Made by a program: the position numbers and the translations under genes | Source: Tetranychus cinnabarinus | Lineage: Eukaryota; Arthropoda; Arachnida; Trombidiformes; Tetranychidae | Direction of reading: 5' to 3' | DNA length: 64,000 bases | NCBI GenBank assembly: GCA_022266195.1 | Contig: WHVY01000002.1 | Coordinates: 139,001 to 203,000 of the forward strand | The notes under the pieces: generated by a model | Told to the model about the DNA's origin: nothing | The model's database searches: none | Seen by the model: only the letters and a program-made list of their open reading frames with translations | Part shown: piece after piece, positions 34,801-48,500 of the stretch | Layout: each line of letters starts with the position of its first letter | Position numbering within the stretch: position 1 is the first letter of the stretch

Positions 34801-34825
34801 ATACAATTGAGTTTCTGTAAGAACG
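28815..34825. other. non-coding stretch before the UGT gene
   Basis: No gene was recognised. The part 33290-34100 differs from its surroundings. It has a short inverted repeat GTGTAAAAATT/AATTTTTACAC (about 33350-33400), CCGACC...GGTCGG arms near 33437-33492, and the second copy of the dispersed repeat. It is probably decayed mobile-element DNA. Confidence 0.4.
33666..33725. repeat. dispersed repeat, copy 2
   Basis: It matches 5672-5730 in the same orientation (GATTGTTTATCAG...ATGGAATCAGTTTTTATGCC). Just upstream, ACTTCGAGCCCCATTTTGTCAATG resembles DNA near 5880, but on the other side of the shared block. The two loci are therefore rearranged relative to each other, or the unit was once tandem. 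Confidence 0.55.
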
Positions 34826-34832
34826 TATAAAA
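34826..34832 (+). promoter_or_regulatory. TATA box of the UGT gene
   Basis: TATAAAA lies 113 bp before the start codon. A start of transcription about 30 bp on (near TTCATTAAC, 34855-34863) would leave an 80-base 5' UTR. The position is right for a core promoter; the start site is inferred. Confidence 0.6.
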
Positions 34833-34938
34833 TTCGCAAACGAAACAAGTTTTATTCATTAACAGTTGGAATCGTTCAGCTCGCTAGTAACAATTAACTT
34901 TAGAGTTCTAATAGAACTGAATTACAACCAATTTAAAA

Positions 34939-36303
34939 ATGGTGACTGAAAATGATAAACGCCTCAAAATATTGTTCACTGCTTTGTTTGGGTAAGTTTC
35001 ACTTTAATTTGAATTAACTTCGAATTTTTAATTTAAATCTTTTTCATGCAGTCCTGGTCATTTGAATGCATGTCTTGGTATCGGTTTGTTGCTTCGGAAA
35101 CGAGGTCATCAAGTTTATGTTGCTCATTTTCCTAGACATCGTCCAACTGTCGAAAAACATGGATTCAAGTTTTTTTCCCTGTTGGACTATGCTGAGCCCG
35201 AATTTCCAATCATGGATATGTTAGACGGCTTTGAAGCTCAAGCGACTTTGGCATTTGAAAATGCGCGAAAACTAACAGTATTAGAACAAATAAGAGAGAA
35301 AGCTAAGGAAAATGATTTAGTTAATTTTATTCGAGCCTCAAGAGGTGAAAATTATGCTATGATGAGGATTGTTAAAGAGATTAATCCCGATATTTGCTTG
35401 GCTGATTACCTCTTCAATATGCCTTGGATGTTTCTTGTCGATTGTCCAGTTATCCCTGTCAAGTCTGTCAATCCGCTTGAACTGTATAATGGTCCTCCTC
35501 CTCTCACAGGATGTTCAGTTCACGATCCACCGACGGTTTGGGAAGAGTTTAGGCAAGTGACCCGAAAAGCTGACTTAGAAATAGAAAGTGAACTTCGAAA
35601 GCTGTTTGCTGATTTTAACGTTGAATTTGAATCGTACAACTGGGCACAACAATTGGGAATCTACATTTACCCTGGTCCATTAGATTACCATGAATTGAGT
35701 CCACCAAAAGAAAACTGGGTTCGTCTTGACTCATCTATTCGCTTACCAGAAACAATGAACTTTGAATTACCAGAGAAACTTAAAAATAAACCAGGAAAGC
35801 TTATCTATATCTCAATGGGAACATTGGCTTCAGCTGTAACTGAATTACTAACCATGATTTTAAATCCATTGGTCAACTCACCTCATCGTTTCATCGTTTC
35901 AACTGGTGTTAATGGTGACTCAATCAAGCTACATGATAACATGTGGGGAGACAAATTTATCAATCAGATTGCTCTTTTACCCAAAATTGATTTATTCATA
36001 ACTCATGGAGGAAGCAATTCGTTGATTGAAGGATTAACTGCTGGTAAACCATTGATAGTTATACCTCAATTTGGTGATCAACTTGATAATGCTCAACGAA
36101 TAGTTGATCTTGGCTTAGGTGTCAGGATAAACTTGCATGAATTTAGTGGTGAGAAATTACTAAAAGCCATTGAAGATGTGCTCAATAATAAAGAGATCCA
36201 TTCAAATGTTGCTCGAGTAAGTGAAGAGCTGAAAAAATCTGATTCAAGAGATAAAGTTATCTTACTAATTGAACAACTTGCTCGAAACAAAACATTGTGT
36301 TAA
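34939..36303 (+). CDS. UDP-glycosyltransferase, cytosolic bacterial-like type
   Basis: The exons are 34939-34991 and 35052-36303. The intron is 60 bp with GTAAGT and ATGCAG, and splits the Gly of FGPGHLN. The product has 434 residues and a GT-B fold. His21 in PGHLNA is the expected catalytic base, and Asp136 in CLADYLFNM its likely partner. The C-terminal sugar-nucleotide site reads INQIALLPKIDLFITHGGSN, with HGG at 336-338 and FGDQLDNAQ (DQ at 360-361). It should transfer a sugar from a UDP-sugar to small lipophilic acceptors, i.e. detoxification of plant or other xenobiotics. It has neither signal peptide nor C-terminal membrane anchor, unlike typical animal ER UGTs. Spider mites are known for a large UGT set thought to come from bacteria by transfer, and this gene fits that set. 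Membership is inferred from form and sequence style. Confidence 0.93.
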
Positions 36304-36514
36304 GGTGTTTGTGAAACTATTGTAAAATGACCGATAAATTTTTCGAATCTTTTCTTCTGCAAAAGTCTTTCTTCTTTATCTTTATTAGCTAAGATCTCAA
36401 TCTTTTTGAGAATAGATTCAACCATAATGATTGGTGATTAGCATGAAAAAAGACATCAGTAAAATGGTTTGAAGGGTTAACTCAAATTCAACTGAAAATG
36501 GTTAAATGTTAATC

Positions 36515-36520
36515 AATAAA
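36515..36520 (+). terminator. possible poly(A) signal AATAAA of the UGT gene
   Basis: The first clear AATAAA after the UGT stop, 212 bases downstream. An earlier variant signal cannot be excluded. Confidence 0.4.
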
Positions 36521-39500
36521 GTTAACTTTTGCCATTTATTTCGAGGAAACCAAACGAGGTTGAACAGGAGGGTGATCATGGTGATGATAAGGTGAGTTGA
36601 GATTGTGGAGGGTTGAAATGGCTTATTTAATGTTTAATTGAACCTTTTGTATTTTCGTTGAAAACAGTGACACTTTTCACTGTTAATCTGGTCAGATATC
36701 ATTCAATTATTGCCATTTGAAAATCGTTGCAAGAAATCTGAATCATCTCATGTTTCACTTCATAAATCAATGAAATGTAATTTCTTGTTGTTCAGCCAAC
36801 TGAATTAAATTTTTATGGCTGATTGTATTGGCAGAGTAAAGTTGATCCACACAAGATGATTCATTTTAGAGAAATTAATTTTGTAAAAATGTAATAAATT
36901 TAATTTTACGCATTTCCAATGCAGTGATGGACCATTTCTCACTATTAAGGTAAATCATATAAACTGGTCTCGATGATGAATGATTTGATGATGTTATGTC
37001 ACCAGGATTGATAGATAAAATTGCGACGAGAACAATCAAGGTTTAATGTTAGATAGCAGTGATTATGGTGGTATTGAATATATCATGTTGACCCTCTTTC
37101 TCGATTTGATTCGGTGATCTGCACAGAAATTATTAATAATCTCATTTCCAAACCAAGATAATACAAGCAGTCATAAAAGCTGGATAAATAACAATTAGCC
37201 AAGGTAAGAAGATGAAAAATTATTACCATTCTGATGGGAAAAGTAGAAAATATTAGATAATATTTACAAAATAATATAAATAAAATGATAAAGGTGGGAT
37301 GATATAATCAAGCCATAAAATTGATATAACTTTTTATGGATAAAACGTAACAAGAGAAACTCATGGAACAGAAGAAAAACAAAAAAGTTGTTTAAGTATG
37401 ACAATAAAAATTGAAACTTCAGCTGAATTTATTATTATCATGTAACCTTTACTCTAACCATATATTTTGTCAAAAGGTCTGAGCAAAGATTACAATCTAT
37501 TTTATCGATTCTTTTCTTCTCATTTTGTATTGTTTCCGGTTTGTGTGGTTCATTCATTTTCATCCTTCTCTTGTCTCGTCTTTCCCATCATCAAGGTATC
37601 TCTTTGAAGCTTCATAACTTGATTGGTTAGTTCCGGAATATGATGATCACTATGTTGACAATACAAACTCTTGTATCGCTTGTTTAAACGATTTATGTAT
37701 TGATTGAATTAAGATGGATGAACTTGAAAATCTTTAGATCAATATTGTACATTCAATGAGATTACACTTTGGTTGATTCATAAAATGGCCAGGTATAATT
37801 AGAAAATACCTTTTCAAGGTAACTACCATTTTGCAGCAGCTTCTGGAAATATAATTATCTGACAGTTCTTCAATAAAAATCAATAACATCTTGCAGTTGG
37901 GAACATTTTGATGAGGCCAATCAAAGGCCAACGACAGGGAAACGAGTCATAACCAAGTGTAGGTTAATTGAAGGCAAACATTAAACTCTGTTAACATTAT
38001 TAAATTAAATTTGACAGCACATAAGTCATAGAAAATTTAATCACTAAGCTCAATGCAATGTTGAAAATACAATTTACAAAAGAAACAAAAATTATTGACA
38101 AAAATTAAGTTACAAATACATATTTAGAGGAAAACACATGTTTGACTTTTAGAGGGAAATTGCGGATCAGCCAAGGAATTAAGCTAAACAGCTTAGCTGC
38201 GTAAGCCGAATTGATAAAAGCGCGAGATTCGATAATAGGAAAAGTAAATAAAATCTGACCTTACATTGAATCATTTTCAAATTTAAGGCTTACCATGAAA
38301 TGGCTGCGAATGAATTAAACTGTGCAACAACTGAAAATATTGGGACAAAGTTTGACGGCATTTATAGCTGATAAACGGTTTGATTTAAAAATGTGAATCA
38401 CTTTAATTGCAAGTTAAGTGATAGACTTGATGATTAAAGGACATTAAAAGGTATAATTTGTTGACGGTCAAAAGCTTGATTCTCAGTGTTGTGTGACGAT
38501 GATGAGTATAATTTGTTGACCACACAAGTAACCTTCAATAACCTGATTCTTGCGATGATAATAATAACAAGAAATGTGAACAATGTTAACAGATGATTCT
38601 TGTTATTCTGATCAACTTGTCAACAACCAATTCTTATTTCCAATTTTCACAAAATCATCTTTTCTGGACTCACCATTTTATCGATTACCGTTATTATTTA
38701 ACAAATTGTATTACTTTTTGTTATGAAAACCCTTCGAACCTCCTTTTCATCATTACTATCATTTTCTCCTTCCTTTTCATTCCTTTTCAGAGTAACATTT
38801 TTTCACTCTACTTCAGTAATTCACCATTTCATTCCATGTTATTACATTTTGAAACATTTCTTTACAATTATACATTTCATATAAACTATTGCCATTACAA
38901 GAGAGGAAGATGATGAGATGATGAAGGAAAGTGTAAGAGCATAAAAGAGATTACAGGAGAATGTCCATTCAAATGAAGAATCAAAAAAATGAACCTTTTT
39001 TCATGTTCACCTATTAATAGTTTCTTTCATTTTTCTTTCTTCTTCTTCTTCTTCCTTAATCTTTCTCATCAAATACCTTACTTTGTGTGTTTTTTGTTGG
39101 CATCACCTTGTGATGACAAGTGATAAAGGGCGTTCTGATATCTATTATTATCATGATGACAATAGGAAGTTATCTTGTTATGATTATTTCCATGAAAAGA
39201 AAGGTAAATGTGTATCAACACCATTGACTCATGTTGAAGATGATCAAATTGTTGATAACAAAAAGTGATGTCAAAAATTTGGTTTACTTGGATTCAGTTG
39301 ATAAAAGGTATTGAACTTTATGGTGTTTTTTTGCTTCTCTTGAAAATATCATTTTTAGACCCTTACTGATCTGGTAAACAAGTTGATCATCACTTGACAG
39401 GTCTCATGAGCTTTTCATCACTTCAACAGCTAAATCCATGAGAAAAGTTGGAAGACACTTTTTGATGGTAAAAATTTCGCTGAATGTTCAATATACAGAA

Positions 39501-42500
39501 GGTGTCATCATGATTATAACCTGAAATTCATCTTCCATTGTCACCATGATCAACATGATTCCATGTGTTGTAAAGGAATGTTTGTCTGAACGTTGAAAGG
39601 TTTTCACTGATAACTGATCTTCGCTTAAGGGAACAACCTTTATAAATAGCTGTCCATCAGATACTTTTGTCTCTCTTCCTCATCTTCATCACACTCACAT
39701 CATCATTATTGTTATTATCATGATACTTTTATGGTAGTTTGATGAGCCAATGATATGTTGGATAAGCAATCAAGTTGATCAACTGCGAGCAATACACAAT
39801 TTAGCCGTAAACTCCGTCAACCATTTCATATTGTATTTAGTTGCTGTTTTTTGTGCCTTCACTTTTCTTCCTCCACTTTCATCCTCATCTTTTATCTTGC
39901 TCCCAATAGAGGAAATCATCTAAACATAATCCAAGCTTGGATGGTGATTCAAGCCACAGTGACAAGACTAATCATCCCAATGGTTTTCCTCATCTTTTCA
40001 TTTTTTCCCTGCAAATCCTCACTTCTTTCCCTTCCTTATCATTGTCGACTGAAAACACATTTTTATTTAATAATAATTTCTTTTTCTCTTCGCTTATTTT
40101 AAAATTTTCAACAAAATTGTTTTCTTCTTTCAAATCATGGCCATATTCACGATACTTTGACGTCTTCTTAACGCACTTAACCTCATCTTCTCGAGGGACA
40201 AACCAATTTAGTTGATGAATGATTGTTTCCAATCTTCTGAATGCCAATTCAGTTCAAACAAACTCACAATAATCCAATTTTTTCTTCTGTTTGAGAGGAA
40301 CAAATTCTTGATTCGCTTTAATTCCAAATATTATTATTGCACTGAAATATCTAGAATAGCTGAGTAAAAGTGAACAAACCCAGGATAAAATCAATATCAA
40401 ACAATAGTAAATGAATATTATCATTTTAACTTAATTTCATTCCAAATGGTTAACTGCGTAAATGATCTTGATTATCCATTAGTCAATGAGATTTTCATGG
40501 GAAAAAAGCTGTTGATCAAATGAAATCAACTAATAAAGGAATAGTTTTTTTCCTTCCTTTCAAAACATTGAACATTTTTCTTGCTCAAATATTCATTTTA
40601 TTGGATAAGCATACAAATTGCCTTAGAAAACATTTTGCAGTTTTAGTTGAACGCAAAAACCAAACATGCTGACCATAATACTAAAGAATAATCAGAATAA
40701 TCTGATTTCATGTTCAAAAATAGAGAATAGAAAGGAAAAGGAGAAAAAATAAAAGCCAAAAATAACAAGTTAATCATGATTAGTTGACAAGTTTCGGAAC
40801 AAAATTTGTCCTTCTATTTACTTTACATTTGACTTTTCAAGAACCAAACCTTTTTCACTTTATCTTTCACTTTCCTTCAACTTTTCACTTTTCATGATAA
40901 AAAATATCTAAAGTAAATTCTGTAAGAGAAGAGAAAAGAAGAAGAGATTATCTCGCTTTTTTAGTCATCTTCCAGTTCGAACAGAATGAGGATAGTTTTT
41001 GATGCAATATAATGAAGAGGAGTGAAATATCCTTAAGATGGCAAAAGACAGAAAAGGTTGAAATAAATTGACCAATTGTGCCTTACTCAACCAAATGAAT
41101 TGGCCATTTTGTCCTCCTTAAACCTGCACTATTTTCACCTGGAAACTTCACAAGAACATCAATTCATGATTCAGATAGAGAGACCAATTATCCACTTCAT
41201 CTCTCAATCTGTACGTCAAAATAAACCTTGAAGCATTTCATCCCTTCTGCTTACCCAAACCTCATTTGACTCATCTTCTTCTCTTCCTTTTCTTCTTCCC
41301 TTTGACCATCTTTTATCTTTTCCATCTTCTTTTTATTATCTTTTCTCCTCCTTCTTCTTCTCTTCTTGTTGCTCATCCTACACCCTCTTGAATCACTTAA
41401 CGCATTACTGGGTGCTCAACATGAAAATGATGGTAATTTTAACCTGAAATCCTTTGGATTCAATTTAGACCTGAAAAAGCGAACCAATTATCTTTCAAAG
41501 CTCAACTCTTTTGTTTAACTTGAAACTTTTATTACCCAGAGAATCCTTAATCACTAATCATTAAATCAAAGAGATGAAATTGAAAATTGTTGTCTCACTT
41601 GTTTAATTATAATTTGTTCCCTTCCAATTATCTGATTAACTTCTTTCTCTTTTTTTATCAAAAAGTTAATCAGCAAAAAAGTGGATTCAAATTGAATTTG
41701 AAAGTTGAATCCTGAAAAGGTTAATAAAAATAATTAATGTTGATCCTGTAAGATGCATGTTCATCCATTTCCAAGGGTCACATTGAAGCTTATATTAAAT
41801 TTTAGTTTTGATTCAGTTAATGGTTAACATTGAACAGGTAAGATGATTTAACGACTCAATTTGGTTGTAATTGAAGTTGATCAGCCATAAACAAACTTTC
41901 CATCTCTTTCAATGTTCACCTTAATTCAATTGTGAATAGCAAAAGAAGATGAAAAAAGTGAAAAAAGGACAAAAAGGTTAATAAAATTCACTTTGGGCAA
42001 CTTGAATAAACTTAATTTCATCAAACCTAAAATCCAATGAAATCAACGTTAATTAACTCGAAGTATCCATTGTTAACAAAAAACGATTTGATGAAAAGTT
42101 GATTAAAACTACAATTTTAATAGTCGACAATTAAAGCACAAGTAAATTCACTGAAACCGGTTTCATTTGAATTTCCTGCGGCAATTGCAGCTTTCTTTTA
42201 AACTCTACATTTTATTGGATGCAATTAATGGTTGAATCAATTGAACAGTTAATTGTTGCTGATCAAAATAATGATCAGTAAATGAGTCAATTTGATCGTT
42301 CAACTAATTGCATCGAAAGATGTCTCTGTTTCAACGCTGATTTAAAAGAACAAGCTCAATGATAGAAAATGGAATAAAAAGAGATTTAATTTGTTCAATT
42401 AATTGTAGTTATTGGTGTAAACAATTCATCATTTTTTATCATGATAATTATGGTTCAATGATAATTAGAAGCACGAATGTGTAAATTGAATAACAATCAT

Positions 42501-45500
42501 CATGATTAATTGTTTCAATGATAAAATCTGTAATGAATTGAAAGTTACTCTTTTGTTTCAATTAAACCTTTTTGATTAAAATTTTCAAAACAAAATTGTA
42601 ATAAATTTTTGTGGTCAAACTTTGTTTCCAACCTAAATTGTGAATAAATTAAATGTTAGACAATTAATAGTGTCATTAACATGAGATCATTAACAATTAA
42701 TTAGAATCTCTTTTCAATTTTCAAAGTTGAACACTTTTCACAAATTTTCAAATTATATTAGACTATTGTTGAACCAGCCAAACAAAAGATTAACGTAATT
42801 ATCATCAATTAATGTCAACATTAATCGATGAATTTTAATCTTTTGTTTAATCAGAATAGGAAATTTCATTGGAAAAAGTTGTCTCCTCACTGAATCCATG
42901 AATTATGATCAACATTCAGGGTTAACTTGATGTGAAAATTAATGACAAAAGTAAACATTTTGCTTTTTTATTGAAATGGTCAATAAATTGGTAAAACCAA
43001 CAATTGCATTACAATGGTTATGAGGTTGTAAGACAATTAAATTAAGTTAATCTGGTTAAGACGTAAACGATTAAAATGTTGATCGAATTGTTTATCGAAA
43101 TGGAAAAAGAAGAAACCTTGAAATTCGGTTGAAAAAGTGAAATGAAATTTTCTAGTTTGTTAGATTGATGTTTCATTGAAGTTTCACTGAAAATAGAAGC
43201 AAACAAATGATAGTGAAAAAGGTTGCTTGAGATGATTAGAGTAACACAATAATTGAATATCATGCTGATAAGGTCAGTTGGAGATGATCTTAATAAGGCT
43301 TGAGAAGTGAAAGTGAGAGAAGAGAAGAAGATGAAGAAGATGATGAAAACAGGAAAGGTAGCTGAATGATGCCATTATTATTATATCGATCATTTGATGG
43401 TTAACAAGACCTGTTTCAATCAGCATTTTAAACATTTCAACCAATCAATTTGAGAAGACGAAGAAGCAAATTAAGAAAGTAAAAGATGAAGATAGATGAT
43501 GATGATGAATAAGTGATGAGAAGAAGAAATAGACAAAGGTAAATCTTGAATCTTTCCTTTTATTACCTGAGGCTGTGAAATGTTCTTATTAAGGTATATC
43601 AACTCAACCTTTTTCTCTTCATTCTTTATTCTTTTATTTTCTTCTTTTCTCTTCTCTTCTCTCTTCATTTACTCTGAATAAAAATGAAACCTTTTTCACT
43701 TTATTTTCCTGCTTTTTCATCAAATAAATTGTCAAATATATTGTTGCTATTTTGTTTCAGAATAATGTTGCTTTTCAATTGATTTGCTCATCATCATCAT
43801 GCTATAGACAAATAGGAATACAAATTTAACTCTTTTTTTCTTGTCTAAAGAAAAGGATAAAAATCATTATTTTGAATTAAATTAGCTTTACGATGAATCC
43901 TGTAAATGGTGAGTTATTTTATGGTTACTGGGTGAACCATTTCAAGTTATCATTTTTTGTTCAACTTTGATAGTTTTTTTCAAATCATTTTATGGCTCAC
44001 AGTTTTGTTCAATCAAAATGAAATCAGATATTTTCAAGCAGAATGTTTCACTTTCTCGGATATTGACATGGAATTTTGAGCATCTTAAAATTGAATTCTT
44101 GAGATTTGGACAAAAAATCCAACTTCTTCAATCACATATTATCACGAAAAGATGAAACATGCAAGAATGAAAGTCAAACTTTGATCGATCTCTTTCATAA
44201 TTGAACCAACTTTTCGTTTCGACTTAAACTCTGTTTCTCCTGATGGTTCACCCTGTAAGCTTAACGAGACTTTGCTTATCGAACACACAAAAGGTGACTT
44301 TCAATGAATCAATCACCATTATCATCGAATGCTTATCGTTATCTGAGAAATGTAAATATCTCACTTTTACACATGAATTCCCTGAATAATTCTTTGAATA
44401 ACCCTTTTTTTCCTTTCAGTATTTCTCGTTTAGATTCAATCATTTATTTGCATCGCCATTTGTTTGTTTTCATTCACCAAACTGTTTCATACGAAATGAG
44501 ATTAACCAACAAAAAGAAGATACTTTTCAATTTGAAACTCATCACACAGTCGACAACCATCATGATCATTAACATGACGATTATTCGTGTAATAACCAAG
44601 AGTTGAATGAAACTCAGACTGAGACTGAATGAAAAGGATTGATAAAGTGACAGGTACAACAGCAGCAAATAGCCTCAAGGAATCCAGATGAATCCGAATG
44701 GATGCAGATAGTTGCAATTGATGAAAGTAGATGATGATAAAGATGGCAAATGGTGATGACACATTCGCCATACTATTATGATTTACAAAAAAGAATCCAA
44801 AATCATGGTAAAATGATAACTGAAAATGAATAAAATTTCAGGTTATCTTTTTCTGAATAAATCACAAGTCAGCTTTACAATATTATATATTTTGTTGGCA
44901 ACAAAAATCAGTCTTATCTTAAGAAACTACTCAATGTTTGTATTAAATTGAAGCAAAAAGGAGTTAAAAAGACCATAAGTTTAACCATGAGTCTTAAAAT
45001 GTTTTTTGCCTGAAAAAAGTTCAGAGTTAAGAGGAAGAAGAGGAGGAAAAATGGATGAAAAAAAAGATGAAGAAGATGACGATGAAAGCAATTGTTCGAG
45101 GCGTAACAAATGCAGCATTTGAAATGACTGGGATCGATGGGAAAGTCAGAGAAGAAAGGATGACAAAGAAGATGAAGAAGAAGAAGATGAGTTTAAAAAA
45201 AGTGTCTTTTTCCTTCGAACTCAAGGAAGCAAGTAATCGGATTAATGGCCTTTGTTTTGATAGTAACTCTTTCTTGTTCATCTTCATCATCATCATAATC
45301 ATCTTTTTCTTGTTCCTTCAAAATATTGTTGTTTATCTGGTAAGTGAAACTGTAACATGTTTGCTGACTAAGAATAACATGGAAATAAGATTGAACTTTG
45401 TCAAGTAACATTTCAAGATATCAATCATTCTGATTCACTATGCAAAGTGTGATTCAAGTTGAACAATTTAAATTGTGAAAAAAGAGCAATAATTTAATTA

Positions 45501-48500
45501 ATTATTGAATCGCGTTCCTCTCAACATTAACCAACGAATCATTTATTTTATTCAAAACTCGCTTTACTCATCATTATAATTCATTAATCAGACTAAACAT
45601 TATTTCTGTTGTTGATATAATCGCAGCTATTGATTAGATTTTTTGTCTTCTGAGATGATTGGTGATGAGGAAAAGAACAATGAATTGATGAAAAAAAGAA
45701 GAAGATGAAGGCGAATTGATGGGGTGTTAAGGGAATTGCAACTTAATCTGGATGCAAATTGGCGTTAACATTGAGTAATGAGTTTTTAACACGCTTCAAC
45801 TGGGACCATTTTTTTATGCATCATCAGCATCTTCATCAACAACAATATCATCATCATCTTTGATCTTCATTTTACATTAATTTCTTTTTCTCTTGCATTC
45901 ACTTTTTCCATGTCAAAGCAAAGCCTTTGGGACAGTTTAAATGTTGGTTTAAATTGTAAAAGACGCTTCAGATCATCATCTTGTTCATCTTTCCTCTTTC
46001 CTTTTATAAACTCATCATCTGCCAGTCTAATTGAGCCAATTTAAATTTTCAAAATCAAATGATCAACTTTTTTCTTCTCTTCTTTTCTCATCATTCAATC
46101 TCGAATCGCTCTTGTTCACCATCTTTTGTGTCTTAACAAAGTATAATTAATGACTTTAGTTATAAATTAATTGTCAAACTGTTCTTTTCATCATCTTCAT
46201 CTTGTTCATCATCAAATTTTCCTCCAGCGATTATTCCAACTTCTCAATAAAAAGAAATCATTTCAATCATGTTTTCGGCTTTTCTCATCATCTTCATTTG
46301 AATAACATTCACCAAACTGACACCATTTGAGAAGCAAAAAGTCGCACAATTATCAAGCAAAAATTGATTTATTGGTTGACGAGTTAATCACAGCTCAAGC
46401 TTATAAGTTATAAAATAGTTTGGATTAAATACAAAAGTTTCAACCTGAAGGTTAACCTTATGTTACCTTTGTTTGCCATGAAAAGGTCATTTAGTTGTTG
46501 ATCTTGATTATCAGTTTGACCTGAAAAAAGTGATAAAGAAAACAATTTATGGTTTGTTCTTGAAATGAATAAATTCATCTGCTTTTTTCACTTGAAATGT
46601 TTACTCATCTGAAGATGATTATAATCATTGTTTAAATAATGCGAAAGGTAAATATAATTGAAAGTTGATTATTGTGACCATTTGTTGCATTATCATGAAA
46701 CTCAACGAACCTTTCATTAATTGCATTGAAACTTGAAAGGAATGAATGATGATTTAATTAGAAGACATTTTTATTGATCCCAATTATCATGATTATCATC
46801 CAAATGGAGATGATTATCATGAGGAGAAAGTCGTGTTCATCTGATTGAACACAAGAAAGGGATTCAAGTAAATTTGTTATAACAACATGAAATGAGCGAA
46901 TAAAAAGCAATTCCTGAATCAGTTGATGAGGAAAATGGTCAAACTAAACTGTTCCTCTTTTGTTGTGTCCAGTCAATCAATTCCTTTCAACCTATCATCA
47001 CACGATTAACTTGATTGTGCTAATGAAATTGGATCCAAAGACAATTTTTTTATCCTTTTCTCTCTCAAAGAATCGCATCATATTTCCAATGGTCATTCAC
47101 TTTATCCTCATCTTGGCCCTCATTTTCATCTTTCCTCCTCTTCTACTCATCACAATTATCATCATTCCTGATGACAAAACTCTTTGGATGATTTACTCGG
47201 CAATCGTTAAATCTACCTCAACTAATTACGAACATTGCAATTGCTCTTTTTTACTCTTCTTTTTTGTTCTTCTTCATCTTCTTCATTCTCTTTTATCCTC
47301 ATCTTTTTGCTCCTCAAGTAACCCTTCGAACCATAGTAAATCAATGATCGATGAGATTGGAACAGCAGCATTATTCCAATCGGAATGGACTCAAGTCAAC
47401 ACACAATTCTGAGAACAACAAAGTGAATGTTTTCCTTTTCTTTTCCTCAATTCTCTATCTTATCGCAATTACTCTGCCTGTTATCATGTTATTCATGTTG
47501 CTCAATTCAATCCCTTGATCATTTCACTTCAATCAAACAACTTTAATGAGGAAACTCTTTTAATCATTTACAAACCATTCCAATTACCATTAACAATGAA
47601 GTTTCAGGGAAAACTCAAGAAAAGGACAATAAATCAAAGAATTAAATTTTACACAAAATCAAAAGTACAATAACAATAATAATATGATTAAAATTATCAT
47701 TGCCATTAATCATGTTAATGATATCTTAATATTTAACATAAAACGTATGTTGAAATGGTTTTGTTTTCACATAAAATGATATCATCCATGAACTGGGAGT
47801 AACAACAATAAAACTCATCAATATTGAATGATAACCACTGAATGCTGATAATTACGGTACAGAAATAATAATATTTAATATTTGACATAAAATATCAGGG
47901 AAAAAAAGAAAGAAAAGAAAAAGAGGAAAAAAAGGTAATTCTATTTTGTTTTCTTCGCATAACATGTAATAGAATTGGTCAAGCATGGCGAATATTTGTC
48001 TTCAAATGGACGTTGATTGATCACACCTATTCATCCTTTTCATCCTATTTATCATCATTTCCCATCTTCCATATGAATTTGCATGGAAAGAGACCAACAA
48101 TTCTTCCATCATCTTATTCATCCTTTTGATTGATCTTATTTTTTGGCCAATCATTCCGATGAAAACGGTGTAACATTTTCTTCATTTACTTTCAATTAGC
48201 ATGATACTTGGACTGAAAGATGAGAAAATGATTGACATTTGTTTATTCTTCAAGATGGGTTCCCATGAAACATTGAATTCACCTACGATTCTCACCTTCA
48301 ATTATCTTGGCTTAACTCTTTTCTTCTCATCTAATTGTTTAATCAACAAACAAACTAAATTCATTTCCGGACCTTTTTTCCACCAATCATTCAGTTGTAC
48401 TCATTTAAGTGATCAATCATCATTTTTATCAGTTTCAATGTGATGAGGATAAAGTGAGGCCTGATGAGTGGGAGAAGAGAAAAGATGAAAGGCGAAAAAA

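Noticed and set aside
36561..36590. Possible continuation exon (KPNEVEQEGDHGDDK) for the cryptic gene at 27.7 kb
   Set aside because: The phase fits and a GTGAGT donor follows, but the acceptor would be CGAG without a good pyrimidine tract, and it lies beyond the UGT gene.
37734..37931. Minus frame with AFDWPHQNVPNCK
   Set aside because: It looks partly protein-like, but no AG acceptor precedes it at a usable distance and no start context exists.
45027..45411. Frames of 72-117 codons on both strands
   Set aside because: Lys/Met or Phe/Ile runs from GAAGATGAAG repeats, which lack stops by composition.
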